Positions 7,230 through 15,598 of a DNA stretch of 64,000 nucleotides are shown in pieces. Numbering within the stretch: the stretch's first letter is position 1; every line of letters begins with the position of its first letter. This stretch comes from UBA7803 sp041395905 (GTDB lineage Bacteria > Pseudomonadota > Gammaproteobacteria > Pseudomonadales > Azotimanducaceae). The stretch is from the NCBI GenBank assembly GCA_041395905.1, contig JAWKZP010000014.1, positions 1-64,000 on the forward strand, in the 5' to 3' direction. The notes beneath the pieces were generated by a model, which made no database searches, had not been told where the DNA came from, and saw only the letters and a list, made by a program, of their open reading frames with translations. The position numbers and the translations under genes were made by a program.

Positions 7230-9689
7230 TCAGGAACCCAGGCGGTAGCGGATCTTGAACACCAGCACGTCGGACAGCGGATCGTTCCAGGCGTTGTGCC
7301 AGATGTCGCCATAGTCGTCATCGCCGAGCGCGGCAGCCAGATCCGCCTGGCGCGTGTAGACGACGAAGATGTCCGAGAGCGGCGCGATCTCCCAGCGGTA
7401 ACGTGCCTGCACGCTGTATTGCGAGACCGAGAAGCTGTAGTCGGGGCGGAAGCCGACCCCCACCGGCTTGGCGATCTCCATGAGGTCTCCGGGCCGGTCT
7501 GGAATCCGGTAGAACTCATCCTCGTTGGCGCGGATGCCCACCCACTGCAGCGACAGGCGCACCTGCTGGCGCGCGCTGATGAAGTAATCCACCGACAGCT
7601 TCGGCATCCACTGCTTGGCCTTGAAGGTGGCCATCAGTTCGTCCTGCTGATGCAGCAGCCAGCCGTCACGATCCATGTAGGTGACGCCCAGGATCGTCGC
7701 GAAGCGATCGCTCGGCCGCCAGGTGACGCTGCCCTTGGCGGTGTACACGGGGCCGCGCAGAAACTCCTCCTTGTAGCCGGCACCGACGCCGAAGCTCCAG
7801 GCTTTCGACGGGTCCGAATCCCAGTCGACGCTGAAGTCGATGACCCGGTCGACGCGGTAGGTGCCGTTGCCGAAGCTGTTGAGATCGTCGTAAACCTTCG
7901 GATTCCACATGGCGCGCGCGGTGATCTGAGACAGGTCGTTGAGGCTCAGCCGGTCGGCCACCATCAGCCCGCTGCGCAGCATCAGGTCTTCGGACAGGTT
8001 TTCCCGGTACCAGCCGCGCACATCGAACTCGTTGGAGCGCGCCCAGCCCAGACGCGACCTGGTCCAGATCAGCGACGAGCGCACCTGGTAGTGGTCGTTG
8101 CGCTCGAGGAAGCCGAGGTCGTTCATGTCGAAGTCTTCGTCGAAGTACTCGAAGCCGATGCGCTGCACGAGCCCCTGATGGTAGGTGAGCTCGAAATCCA
8201 GAATGCCACCGTAACCGCGGCCGATGTCGCTGATGTCCGAGGTCATCACCTGGCCATCCATCTTCACGCTGCCGCTGGGCACCAGGTAGTGCCAGTCGAG
8301 GCCGTGCACGAAGGCGTCGCGGGTATCCTTGTTGACCACCGCGGTGGACAGAATGCCCAGTGCCCGGTACGCCCCGCCCTCGCTGTCCTCGTAGAGCAGC
8401 CGCGCCACGCCGTAGTCGTTGCCGTCCTGATAGAGGTTGCGGGGCTGGCCGTTGTCGATGACGTCGAACTTCGCATCTTCCTCGAAGGCACCGAGCACGC
8501 CGTAGCGGAAGCGCCCGAACTGCCCCGTGGTCTTGACCGCGCCGATCAGGTCGGTGGGGGTCACCAGCTCGCGATCCGGAACCACCACCCCGGGGCCGAA
8601 CGACGGTTCGTGCGGTTTGCCGCCGATGCGCCGCGTATTGATCATGGTGTAGGGCAGGCCCGACATGCCGACACCGCGGCCGCGCGTATCGGCCCGCGGA
8701 TGGGCGAAGAAGATTTCCTGTCCCTCCAGGAAGAACAGGCGTTTTTCCGGGAAGAACGTTTCCGTGGCGCTCAGGTTCACCACCACGTCGTCTGACTCGA
8801 CGTTGCCGAAATCCGGATTGACCGTGGCGGTCATCTGGAAATTCGTCGACGGTCGCCAGAAGAAGTCGGCGCCGGCGCGATACAGCACCCGGTCGTCGAT
8901 GCGATCGTCGGAGACGGCGAGAAACGGGTAGATGTTGTACTGCTGGCGCGGTGCGACCTGCTCCATCTCGACGGGCTGCAGCTCGGACATGAATTTCGCC
9001 TGCGTGTCCGGAAGCGCCGGCCAGCCCCAGCGTTCGTCCAGGTATGCCACCTTGCGCGAGGCGTACAGGCCCATCCTGCGCACTTTGCCCGACGCAGGCA
9101 TGGATACCACGCTCCAGGGAATGAACAGCTCCGCCGTCCAGCCGTCCGCGGTTTCCTGGCTGCGCCCCCGCCACGGACCATCCCAGTCGCTGGAGAATTT
9201 GCGCTCCGGCAGCACCGTGCCGTCCATCAGCGAATCGCCCAGATTGACCCCGAACCAGTAGCCGTAGCGGCCCTCGCCGCTGGTGTCGAGGGTCACGCTC
9301 AGACCGTCGCGCACCACCTCGCGGCTGTCACGGCCGGACAGACGCGCAATCAGCGTATCCGCCGGCTGCTTCATCCGCGCACCCACGTACAGCCCGCGAT
9401 CGTCGTAGGCGAGCATGAGCTCCGTCTCGTGGCTCGGCTCGGCGAGCGTGTCCGGCTCGATCACCAGAAACCGCCCGTAGGCAGGCAGGCGCTGCCAGAT
9501 CGGCTCGTCCAGGCTGCCATCGATGCGGATGGGATCCCGGTCCGGGTCGATCCGGGTCAGGCGGATCGCCTCTCCGTTCGGGCCGGCCACCTCGGTACCG
9601 GTGCCATCCGCCACCGGCGCCTGTGCACCCTGAGCGGCCGCGGCGGCGCAGCTCAGGCAGATACTCGCGGCAATCAGAACCCCCTTCAT
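7230..9689 (-). CDS. DUF5916 protein: secreted, CBM9-like domain plus beta-barrel
   Basis: Predicted outer-membrane or cell-surface protein of 819 residues. It has a signal peptide (MKGVLIAASICLSCAAAAA). A carbohydrate-binding-module-9-like domain at about residues 45-230 contains RIDGSLDEPIWQ, LMLAYDDRGLYVGARM and GWTAELFIPWSVV. After that comes a long alternating-hydrophobicity region with FFPEKRLFFLEG, which ends in KIRYRLGS and is typical of DUF5916 barrels. The function of the family is not established. ATG 9689 was chosen because the signal peptide follows it and GAGGAG lies upstream; the frame stays open further upstream without support. It converges with the amidohydrolase gene. Confidence 0.85.
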   Translation of the reverse strand: MKGVLIAASICLSCAAAAAQGAQAPVADGTGTEVAGPNGEAIRLTRIDPDRDPIRIDGSLDEPIWQRLPAYGRFLVIEPDTLAEPSHETELMLAYDDRGLYVGARMKQPADTLIARLSGRDSREVVRDGLSVTLDTSGEGRYGYWFGVNLGDSLMDGTVLPERKFSSDWDGPWRGRSQETADGWTAELFIPWSVVSMPASGKVRRMGLYASRKVAYLDERWGWPALPDTQAKFMSELQPVEMEQVAPRQQYNIYPFLAVSDDRIDDRVLYRAGADFFWRPSTNFQMTATVNPDFGNVESDDVVVNLSATETFFPEKRLFFLEGQEIFFAHPRADTRGRGVGMSGLPYTMINTRRIGGKPHEPSFGPGVVVPDRELVTPTDLIGAVKTTGQFGRFRYGVLGAFEEDAKFDVIDNGQPRNLYQDGNDYGVARLLYEDSEGGAYRALGILSTAVVNKDTRDAFVHGLDWHYLVPSGSVKMDGQVMTSDISDIGRGYGGILDFELTYHQGLVQRIGFEYFDEDFDMNDLGFLERNDHYQVRSSLIWTRSRLGWARSNEFDVRGWYRENLSEDLMLRSGLMVADRLSLNDLSQITARAMWNPKVYDDLNSFGNGTYRVDRVIDFSVDWDSDPSKAWSFGVGAGYKEEFLRGPVYTAKGSVTWRPSDRFATILGVTYMDRDGWLLHQQDELMATFKAKQWMPKLSVDYFISARQQVRLSLQWVGIRANEDEFYRIPDRPGDLMEIAKPVGVGFRPDYSFSVSQYSVQARYRWEIAPLSDIFVVYTRQADLAAALGDDDYGDIWHNAWNDPLSDVLVFKIRYRLGS

Positions 9690-9741
9690 GCTCCTCCTCG
9701 CGCAGGGTCTCATCGGACAGTCCACCACTGACAGCGCCCAG

Positions 9742-11226
9742 TCACCGGCATTCGAAGCTCGCCGGATCGCGGTCGGGCCCGCCGCGGTAGACGGCCCGCT
9801 GCGGATGTGGACACAGAGGCCGCGCGCCGCTGCCGTCCGCAAAGGCCGCCAGCAGACGCTCGGGCGCCTCGTCCCTTTCCACCCACGCATCGATGGCACC
9901 GATGAAATCCACCTGATCCGGGCCCGCGCCGCCACGGCAGTGCAGCATGCCCGGCATCATGAACAGGCGGACATCGTCGCGGGCCGACGGGTCACCCGCG
10001 TACAGCGACTCGACGTAGGCCACCGTCGCATTGGCCGACAGCGCCATGTCCGCCCAGCCGTGATACATGAGCACCTTGCCGCCGTGCCCGCGGAACCTGC
10101 GGATGTCGGTGCTCACGGCATTCAGCACCGACGCCGTGGGCAGGGCGTCGTGTTCGAAGCGGTTCCAGTCGTAGCCCTGATAGGTCCAGCTCGGGTCCTG
10201 ATACACAAAGTGGCGCATCAGGCCCATGCCGAACGCGTACGCCATGCTCGGCACGCCGGGCCCCAACAGGTCGCGACTGCCGGCAAGCCAGGCGCCCCAG
10301 CCGCCGTCCACATTTTCCGCGCCGACGGGATAACCGACGTAGAACGGCCCGGCGCCGCGCTGCGGGCCCCCGTACACGGCCTGTACCGCCGCAAGTTCAG
10401 GGCCGGTGAGGCAGCTTTCCGTGTCAGCGCTGTCGCAGGCAAGGCGCTGGGGATCGAAGTCGCAGGCCGGCGGGTCGCTGATGATCCCGTCCGCGAGACC
10501 GTCGTCGGCGTCGCAGGCATCGAGCACCGCGCCGGCCAGGAGCTCGCGCTTGGCCGGAGAGATCACCGGCGCCGAAAGGTCTTCGGGGTCGGGATACATG
10601 CGCTCGGTGATCTGCACGAAGGCCGCGCCGACGTCCGTGAAATCGAAGGCCGGCGCGCCGATGACGACGCCGTCGAAGTCATCGGGGTAGCGCTGAACGC
10701 TGTGCATGCCCTGGCGGCCGCCGTTGGAACAGCCGAGAAAGTAGCTGCGCCGCGGCGCGTCCGAGTAGTAGCCGGCAATCACCGCCTTGGCGACCTCGGC
10801 AGTCCGGTGCACGGCGACGTACGCATAATTGAGCACGGCCTCCTGGTCGCCCAGAGCCCAGGCCGATTCGAACCCGCCGCTGCGGTGGCCCGTGTCGGTA
10901 CCGGCGGTGGCGTAACCCTGCGCCAGCGACGCGAGCGCATGATTCTGCACGCTGCCCACCATGCCGCCGCCGCCGCCCATGAAGAACTTGCCGTTCCAGT
11001 CATCCGGCAGCCACACGGAGAAGCGGATGCTTCCGGCGATGACGCCGTCGGCCCGGCAGTGGGCCACGGGATCCGAAAACGTCTGCGCGGCGCTGATATG
11101 CACGTCCGGCAGGGTCAGATCGAGCAACCCGGCGCACGCATCGGCAGCCGCCGGACGGGCGAGGCACAGCAGCGCCAGCATCAGACCGGTGCAACCGGCG
11201 TGCGACAGAACGGACTTGCCCCCCAT
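9742..11226 (-). CDS. Secreted tannase/feruloyl esterase family hydrolase
   Basis: Alpha/beta hydrolase of 494 residues that cleaves aromatic acid esters in characterised relatives. A signal peptide (GLMLALLCLARPAAADA) precedes the mature enzyme. The family's CS-D-HC arrangement is visible: the nucleophile in GCSNGG, the acid in YHGWADM and the His in MPGMLHCRGG, where the Cys next to Ser and the Cys next to His pair in known structures. The insert YPDPEDLSAP to CDADDGLADGI is typical, the latter resembling a calcium loop. ATG 11226 follows a strong GGGGGAGGG site. It lies 52 bp downstream of the DUF5916 gene on the same strand. Confidence 0.88.
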   Translation of the reverse strand: MGGKSVLSHAGCTGLMLALLCLARPAAADACAGLLDLTLPDVHISAAQTFSDPVAHCRADGVIAGSIRFSVWLPDDWNGKFFMGGGGGMVGSVQNHALASLAQGYATAGTDTGHRSGGFESAWALGDQEAVLNYAYVAVHRTAEVAKAVIAGYYSDAPRRSYFLGCSNGGRQGMHSVQRYPDDFDGVVIGAPAFDFTDVGAAFVQITERMYPDPEDLSAPVISPAKRELLAGAVLDACDADDGLADGIISDPPACDFDPQRLACDSADTESCLTGPELAAVQAVYGGPQRGAGPFYVGYPVGAENVDGGWGAWLAGSRDLLGPGVPSMAYAFGMGLMRHFVYQDPSWTYQGYDWNRFEHDALPTASVLNAVSTDIRRFRGHGGKVLMYHGWADMALSANATVAYVESLYAGDPSARDDVRLFMMPGMLHCRGGAGPDQVDFIGAIDAWVERDEAPERLLAAFADGSGARPLCPHPQRAVYRGGPDRDPASFECR

Positions 11227-11298
11227 GTATGCCCTCCCCCGAGGCGGTGCGTCAAAACGCTCGATCAAACCGCAAGAGGCAACGCCATGCAAGCGCGC

Positions 11299-12699
11299 TC
11301 AGGCAGGGGTGACGGCTCCGGCCTGTTGCAGTAGCACCTGATCGACGAGCCCGGCCAGCTCAGCGTGCAGATCGCCGCCATGACCACCGCCGCGGAGCTT
11401 GCCGAACAAGGCGGCAAGGGCGCGCCGCAGCCCTTCCGGCAGGCCGTCCATCAGGTTCTCGCCGACGCTGAGCTCCACCGAGATCTGCTCCCGGCGGGCG
11501 TGATTGCGTTCCGCGATCAGGCCGTGGTAGGCCACCGCGCGTCCCAGCAGCACCCAGGGGAAATTGGCCGCCTTCACCGGCCCTACCTGCAGCACCCGGC
11601 CACCGAGGCGCTGACCCAGCACCTTGACGCGCGCCAGCTCGTCGCCGCCCCACCAGGCACCGGCGCCGCCCACCAGCGCACCGAGGCCCGCGCCCAGCAG
11701 CAGTGACGCGCCGCCCAGCAGCACGTCGATGCCGCCCCCCGCCACCGCACCCGAGAGCGCGCCGGAGACGACGAGCTGCGCGCGCGAGAGGCCGAACAGA
11801 TCCCAGCCCTCCCGGGTGAACAGATCCGTCGCCAGCAACCCGGCTCCCGTCTCCTGTGGCCGCAGGCCCTCGTGGTGATAGAGCGCCTGAACGGCTTCGC
11901 GCATGCGCGCCTCTTCTGTACGCAGCGCGTCCTGCAGGCGTGCGCCGAGCCGCTCCTGGAGCGGTGCCGGGTCGGCCCCTTCCGCCAGCGGGGCGCGCTC
12001 CACATGGCCCAGCGCGCCGATCAGCATGCGGGCGATCGCGGCCGCGGCCCGCTGTCGGCGTCGCTCCCGCTCGGCGGTGAGCGCGCCCACGGCACGTTCG
12101 ATGCCGGCGCGCCAGCTCTCGTCGAGTTCGGCGAAGGCCCGCAGCAGCGCGAGGCGCTTGGCGAAATCCGCATGCACCGCATCGAACACCCGAACGATGG
12201 AGAAGTACTGGTCCAGGCCCTGCCGCCACTGCTCGACGTAGTCGCCCTGACCGATGAGGTTGATCAATGCCATGCGCGGGCGCCCCGTCCACTGCAGAAC
12301 GCGCATTTCCAGCTCGTATTCCGGCCCATAAGGTTTCGCGCCATCGACCACGTAGAGAATTCCGGCGCCTTCGACGATCGGACCCAGCAGCTCGCACTCG
12401 TCGTGAAAGCGCGGATCCTGCGCATGGGCAGCAACGAAATCGGCCACCGCGCGTGGGCGCTCGTGGGCGCCATCGGCCCGCCCTTCGAGCCATTCGAGCA
12501 CGGCCCCGGCACGCTGGAATCCCGGCGTATCCACCAGCACGTAGAGGGGCTCATCATCCACCCTGAAGGTGTAGCGCCGCGCCTCCCGGGTCGTTCCCGG
12601 CGTCGTGCCGATGGCCACCAGGTCGTCTTCGGCGAGCGTCGCGACGATGCTGCTCTTGCCCTTGTTCGGGTGCCCGACGACGGCAAACGTGGGAATCAC
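11299..12699 (-). CDS. GTPase with DUF3482 C-terminal domain
   Basis: P-loop GTPase of 466 residues, Era/EngA-like at the N-terminus: Walker A GHPNKGKSS, switch TPGTTR, G3 DTPGF. The fourth motif reads NLIG instead of NKxD, so guanine recognition is unusual, as in this family. The C-terminal half has a Gly/Ala-rich, probably membrane-associated hairpin (GGIDVLLGGASLLLGAGLGALVGGAGA). GTG 12699 is the start: it overlaps the stop of the DUF2868 gene by 4 bp (GTGA), a sign of translational coupling. DUF2868 and DUF3482 genes are paired in many gammaproteobacteria and their job is unknown. Confidence 0.87.
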   Translation of the reverse strand: MIPTFAVVGHPNKGKSSIVATLAEDDLVAIGTTPGTTREARRYTFRVDDEPLYVLVDTPGFQRAGAVLEWLEGRADGAHERPRAVADFVAAHAQDPRFHDECELLGPIVEGAGILYVVDGAKPYGPEYELEMRVLQWTGRPRMALINLIGQGDYVEQWRQGLDQYFSIVRVFDAVHADFAKRLALLRAFAELDESWRAGIERAVGALTAERERRRQRAAAAIARMLIGALGHVERAPLAEGADPAPLQERLGARLQDALRTEEARMREAVQALYHHEGLRPQETGAGLLATDLFTREGWDLFGLSRAQLVVSGALSGAVAGGGIDVLLGGASLLLGAGLGALVGGAGAWWGGDELARVKVLGQRLGGRVLQVGPVKAANFPWVLLGRAVAYHGLIAERNHARREQISVELSVGENLMDGLPEGLRRALAALFGKLRGGGHGGDLHAELAGLVDQVLLQQAGAVTPA

Positions 12700-14123
12700 G
12701 CGGTTGCCTCCAGCACGTACAGCCGCGGGTCGTGAACCCGGGCCAGCGCCTGCGCCCACACCGCCCGGTCGCCGGCACGCACGGACGCACCATCCAGCGC
12801 CAGCGGCACCACGGTGAGCGAGCAGGCCGCACCCGCCAGCTCCCGCAGCAGACCGAGGAAGTCGACGAACTCGAGCAGCGGCGGCTCCCAGCCCTTGGTG
12901 ACCACGATGACACGGCGCGGCGCGGCGAGCGCGGCCAGCCGGCGGCGCTGCTCGGCTTCGCCCTGGAGCACCGAGAGCTGCAGCGCGGGCGGCGTCTGCA
13001 CGCCGAGCGCCTCGCCCACCCAGGCGCGCACCTGCGTCGGCTCGGCCGCGTCGTTCCAGATGACGAGTGCCACCTCACCATCGCCGAGTTCATGCGCCGA
13101 CGGGCCATGCAGCGGCGCTTCGGTCGCCGGCCCCGATTCGGTCTCGGGCTCGCCCCGGGTCGCCACCAGGCTGCTGTCCAGGCGATCCAGCAGCGCGGTG
13201 ACCTCAGGATCCTCCAGCAGCAGCCCGCAGGTCGCCCGGCGGCGGCGCCAGAGCGCGAAACCCAGCAGCAGCAGGCGCGGCAAAGCGCCGTAGACGAGCA
13301 CGCACATCACCAGGAACGGCCACCAGTCACCGAGGCGCTCGAGCTGCGCAAGCGGGCGGTTCTCCTCGAGCCGGTAGCTGCGCGAAAGCTCGACCAGATG
13401 CAGATCGGGTACGGCGGCAGGCACCAGATCCGCCCAGGGCAGCGCCAGCGCGTGCAGCACGCGGTGCACGCTCCGCGCCTCCAGATCCAGCGTCGAGCTC
13501 CAGCCGAACGCAAGGTCTGTGGCGCTCACCAGAACCACCGTCACCAGCAGCACGCCCGCAAAGAACCCCAGGGCAAGCCACTGCGACAACACCACCAGCT
13601 GCCAGCGCGCGAACGCCCCGGCGGCGCCGCCGCTGCCGAACCGGGTGGCGAGCTCGACGCCGAGCACACGGTCCATCCAGACGCCGACCCAGCGGCCGAG
13701 ATTCATTCCCGCCAGAACACCCTGCACACCCTGCAGCCAGGGCAGCGGCAGCAGCAGCACCAGCGTGAGCAGGAGCATCAGCATGGGCAGAGCCACGAGC
13801 ACGCCGAGCAGGGTGAACAGATTGACCGGATACTGACCCTGATAGCCGAACGCTGCGCTCGCCAGCCCCATGCCCAGCACGCTGCCGATGAACGCCAGCA
13901 GCACGCTGGCGTAGCGCCGCAGCGCCTCGACCCGCGCGCCGACGAGGGCCTCGGGCGGCGCCTGACGACGCACTTCCGACCACCAGCCGAGCACCCGATC
14001 CCCGGGGGTGGCGTGCGCCAGCCGGCGGCCGATGTCGCGATCCCTCTGGAGCCGCTCGGCAAACGGCGTACCACGATCACGGTTCAGCCACCGACGGATA
14101 TCGACGGCAGCGGCGAGGCTCAA
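12696..14123 (-). CDS. DUF2868 domain membrane protein
   Basis: Integral membrane protein of about 475 residues. It opens with DIRRWLNRDRGTPFAERLQRDRDIG, quoted here in part of its charged lead. It then has several hydrophobic spans: LLAFIGSVLGMGLASAAFGY, VALPMLMLLLTLVLLLPL, LALGFFAGVLLVTVVLVSA and FLVMCVLVYGALPRLLLLG. A cytoplasmic region follows with strands like LVIWNDAAEP and RRVIVVTKGWEPP. I prefer TTG 14123, which has GAAGGGG upstream and avoids overlap. An ATG at 14192 would overlap the LEH-like gene by 52 bp. It probably anchors the GTPase encoded immediately downstream. Confidence 0.8.
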   Translation of the reverse strand: MSLAAAVDIRRWLNRDRGTPFAERLQRDRDIGRRLAHATPGDRVLGWWSEVRRQAPPEALVGARVEALRRYASVLLAFIGSVLGMGLASAAFGYQGQYPVNLFTLLGVLVALPMLMLLLTLVLLLPLPWLQGVQGVLAGMNLGRWVGVWMDRVLGVELATRFGSGGAAGAFARWQLVVLSQWLALGFFAGVLLVTVVLVSATDLAFGWSSTLDLEARSVHRVLHALALPWADLVPAAVPDLHLVELSRSYRLEENRPLAQLERLGDWWPFLVMCVLVYGALPRLLLLGFALWRRRRATCGLLLEDPEVTALLDRLDSSLVATRGEPETESGPATEAPLHGPSAHELGDGEVALVIWNDAAEPTQVRAWVGEALGVQTPPALQLSVLQGEAEQRRRLAALAAPRRVIVVTKGWEPPLLEFVDFLGLLRELAGAACSLTVVPLALDGASVRAGDRAVWAQALARVHDPRLYVLEATA

Positions 14124-14140
14124 ACCCTGACTACCCCTTC

Positions 14141-14512
14141 TTATCCCTTCAGCGCCTGCATGAAGGTGTTGAGATCGAAGTAGTCGCGCCACTCGCGGAT
14201 CTTGCCGTCCTGCATCTCGAACACCCCGACGCAGGGCAGATCCACGTCACCCTGCGTGGTCTTCGTCTTGTCGACGCGCTCGGCAAACACGCGCTCACCG
14301 GCTGCGGCGATGCTCCTGATCTCCCATTCCGTGGCCTTCCAGTTGGCAGTGAAACCACGAATGAAATTCTCGACGTTGTCGCGCCCGCGAATCGGCTGCG
14401 TCGGCATGTTGTAGTAGCAGCCGTCGTCAGTGAAGTAGCCGGCCAGCTCGCTGGGATCGAGTCGCGACCAGGCGGCGATGAAGTCTCGAATGATCTGTTC
14501 GTTGTCGGTCAT
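14141..14512 (-). CDS. Limonene-1,2-epoxide hydrolase-like (NTF2-fold) protein
   Basis: Small cone-shaped NTF2-fold protein of 123 residues. The FAERVDKTK segment supplies an Arg-x-Asp pair and WRDYFDLNTF a second Asp. This matches the Asp-Arg-Asp triad of limonene epoxide hydrolase, which adds water to epoxides. The start ATG has AGGGAG upstream. It lies 17 bp before the DUF2868 start on the same strand, but I see no functional link. The true substrate is unknown; a polyketide-cyclase-like SnoaL role is the main alternative. Confidence 0.8.
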   Translation of the reverse strand: MTDNEQIIRDFIAAWSRLDPSELAGYFTDDGCYYNMPTQPIRGRDNVENFIRGFTANWKATEWEIRSIAAAGERVFAERVDKTKTTQGDVDLPCVGVFEMQDGKIREWRDYFDLNTFMQALKG

Positions 14513-14719
14513 GCTGGAACTCCCTCAGATGGGTCGCGCGCGGCGGCCCGGCGGTCTGTGCAGGCGTGACTATAGCGCCTGACGCGCGGTCGTTCTGCTG
14601 CTTTCGGGTTCCGCAGATCTTGAACCGGCGCACGGCACGCGTTTGCGGGCTCTCATATCCTCCTGCCGCTGCGACCAGCCGGGCGTCCGGCGGCGGACGA
14701 CACAGGACAGGGATCACCT

Positions 14720-15145
14720 ATGAGCAGGCCGCATGACTGCAATCGGCACCGGCACGTCTGTGCACAAGCAACCGGGTACCGCATCGACATCCGCCACGGA
14801 ACCGTCTGGATAACCTTCAGCGCCCCCCTCACCCGGACCCTGCTGGCGCAGCTGATGGACGATCTGGCGGCACGGCGCGCCCCGGAACGACGCCTGTTCG
14901 ATCTGCGCGGATCGAGCTATCGGATGACCGGTGAGGAGGTAGCCGAGAGTGCCGCCTATGCCGGCTCGCTGGTCGACACGCACCGGCGCATTGCGTTGCT
15001 CATCGGTGAGTCTGACCTCGACCTGTTTCCCAGGCTGTACCTGGCCCTGGGCGGCCACGACATGGTGGAGGCGGATCTGTTCACCGACGAAGACGAAGCC
15101 TGCCGCTGGCTCGACGGTCCGGACTCGCCGCAGGGAGCAGCCTGA
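14720..15145 (+). CDS. STAS/SpoIIAA-like small protein, paralogue 1
   Basis: Protein of 141 residues that I do not recognise by name. It resembles its downstream neighbour: both have a GYRID/GFRLD start, RRLFDL/RRLFDV near the centre, an RRIAL/RRLAF strand and a closing FTDEDEACRWL/FTDRQQAVRWL. The alternating strands and the FTD..A..WL ending are like SpoIIAA/STAS-like domains of proteobacteria. The N-terminus has two Cys and His residues (DCNRHRHVC). A ribosome site AGGGAT precedes the ATG. The 207 bp upstream hold nothing else I can name. Confidence 0.7.
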   Translation: MSRPHDCNRHRHVCAQATGYRIDIRHGTVWITFSAPLTRTLLAQLMDDLAARRAPERRLFDLRGSSYRMTGEEVAESAAYAGSLVDTHRRIALLIGESDLDLFPRLYLALGGHDMVEADLFTDEDEACRWLDGPDSPQGAA

Positions 15146-15564
15146 TGACGCATCCGCTGTCCCCGCGCAGCAGCGAGCCTGACGACGCCGTTGCCGTCAT
15201 TGAGGCGCCGGGCTTTCGACTCGACCTCGGCGATCGGCTCGCGATCATCACGGCCACTGAAACTCTCAGCCTGCCCTGGTTCCAACGCGTATCGCTCGAG
15301 CTGACCAGGCAACAGGCGGCGCCGCGACGATTGTTCGACGTCACGGGCGTGATGCTCGACGGGGCGCTGGACGACATGCAGCAGGCTCTGCGCTTCGCCC
15401 GCAGCCTGAGCGCCGCGCCGCGACGCCTGGCGTTTGTGGTGCGGGAACCGCGCGACGGCGTGACCGTGCGCGCGTGCTTTGCGCTGGCCGATCCCGCAGT
15501 CTTCGAAGTCGACGCCTTCACCGATCGACAGCAGGCCGTGCGCTGGCTCAGCTGCAGCCACTGA
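15145..15564 (+). CDS. STAS/SpoIIAA-like small protein, paralogue 2
   Basis: Protein of 139 residues and tandem paralogue of the preceding gene. It overlaps it by one base (TGATG), so the two are translationally coupled. Shared landmarks are the central RRLFDV block and the terminal FTDRQQAVRWL. It lacks the Cys/His N-terminus of its partner and has a longer acidic lead (SSEPDDAVAVIE). A domain that works as a heterodimer, or in a partner-switching role, is possible but only inferred. It converges with the GPH transporter gene. Confidence 0.7.
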   Translation: MTHPLSPRSSEPDDAVAVIEAPGFRLDLGDRLAIITATETLSLPWFQRVSLELTRQQAAPRRLFDVTGVMLDGALDDMQQALRFARSLSAAPRRLAFVVREPRDGVTVRACFALADPAVFEVDAFTDRQQAVRWLSCSH

Positions 15565-15598
15565 TGCGAGGAACCGGCTTCGCCAGCCGTCGCGCGGC

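Noticed and set aside
7218..8795. A 525-codon open frame on the plus strand
   Set aside because: It is antisense to the DUF5916 gene and shows no domain or ribosome site.
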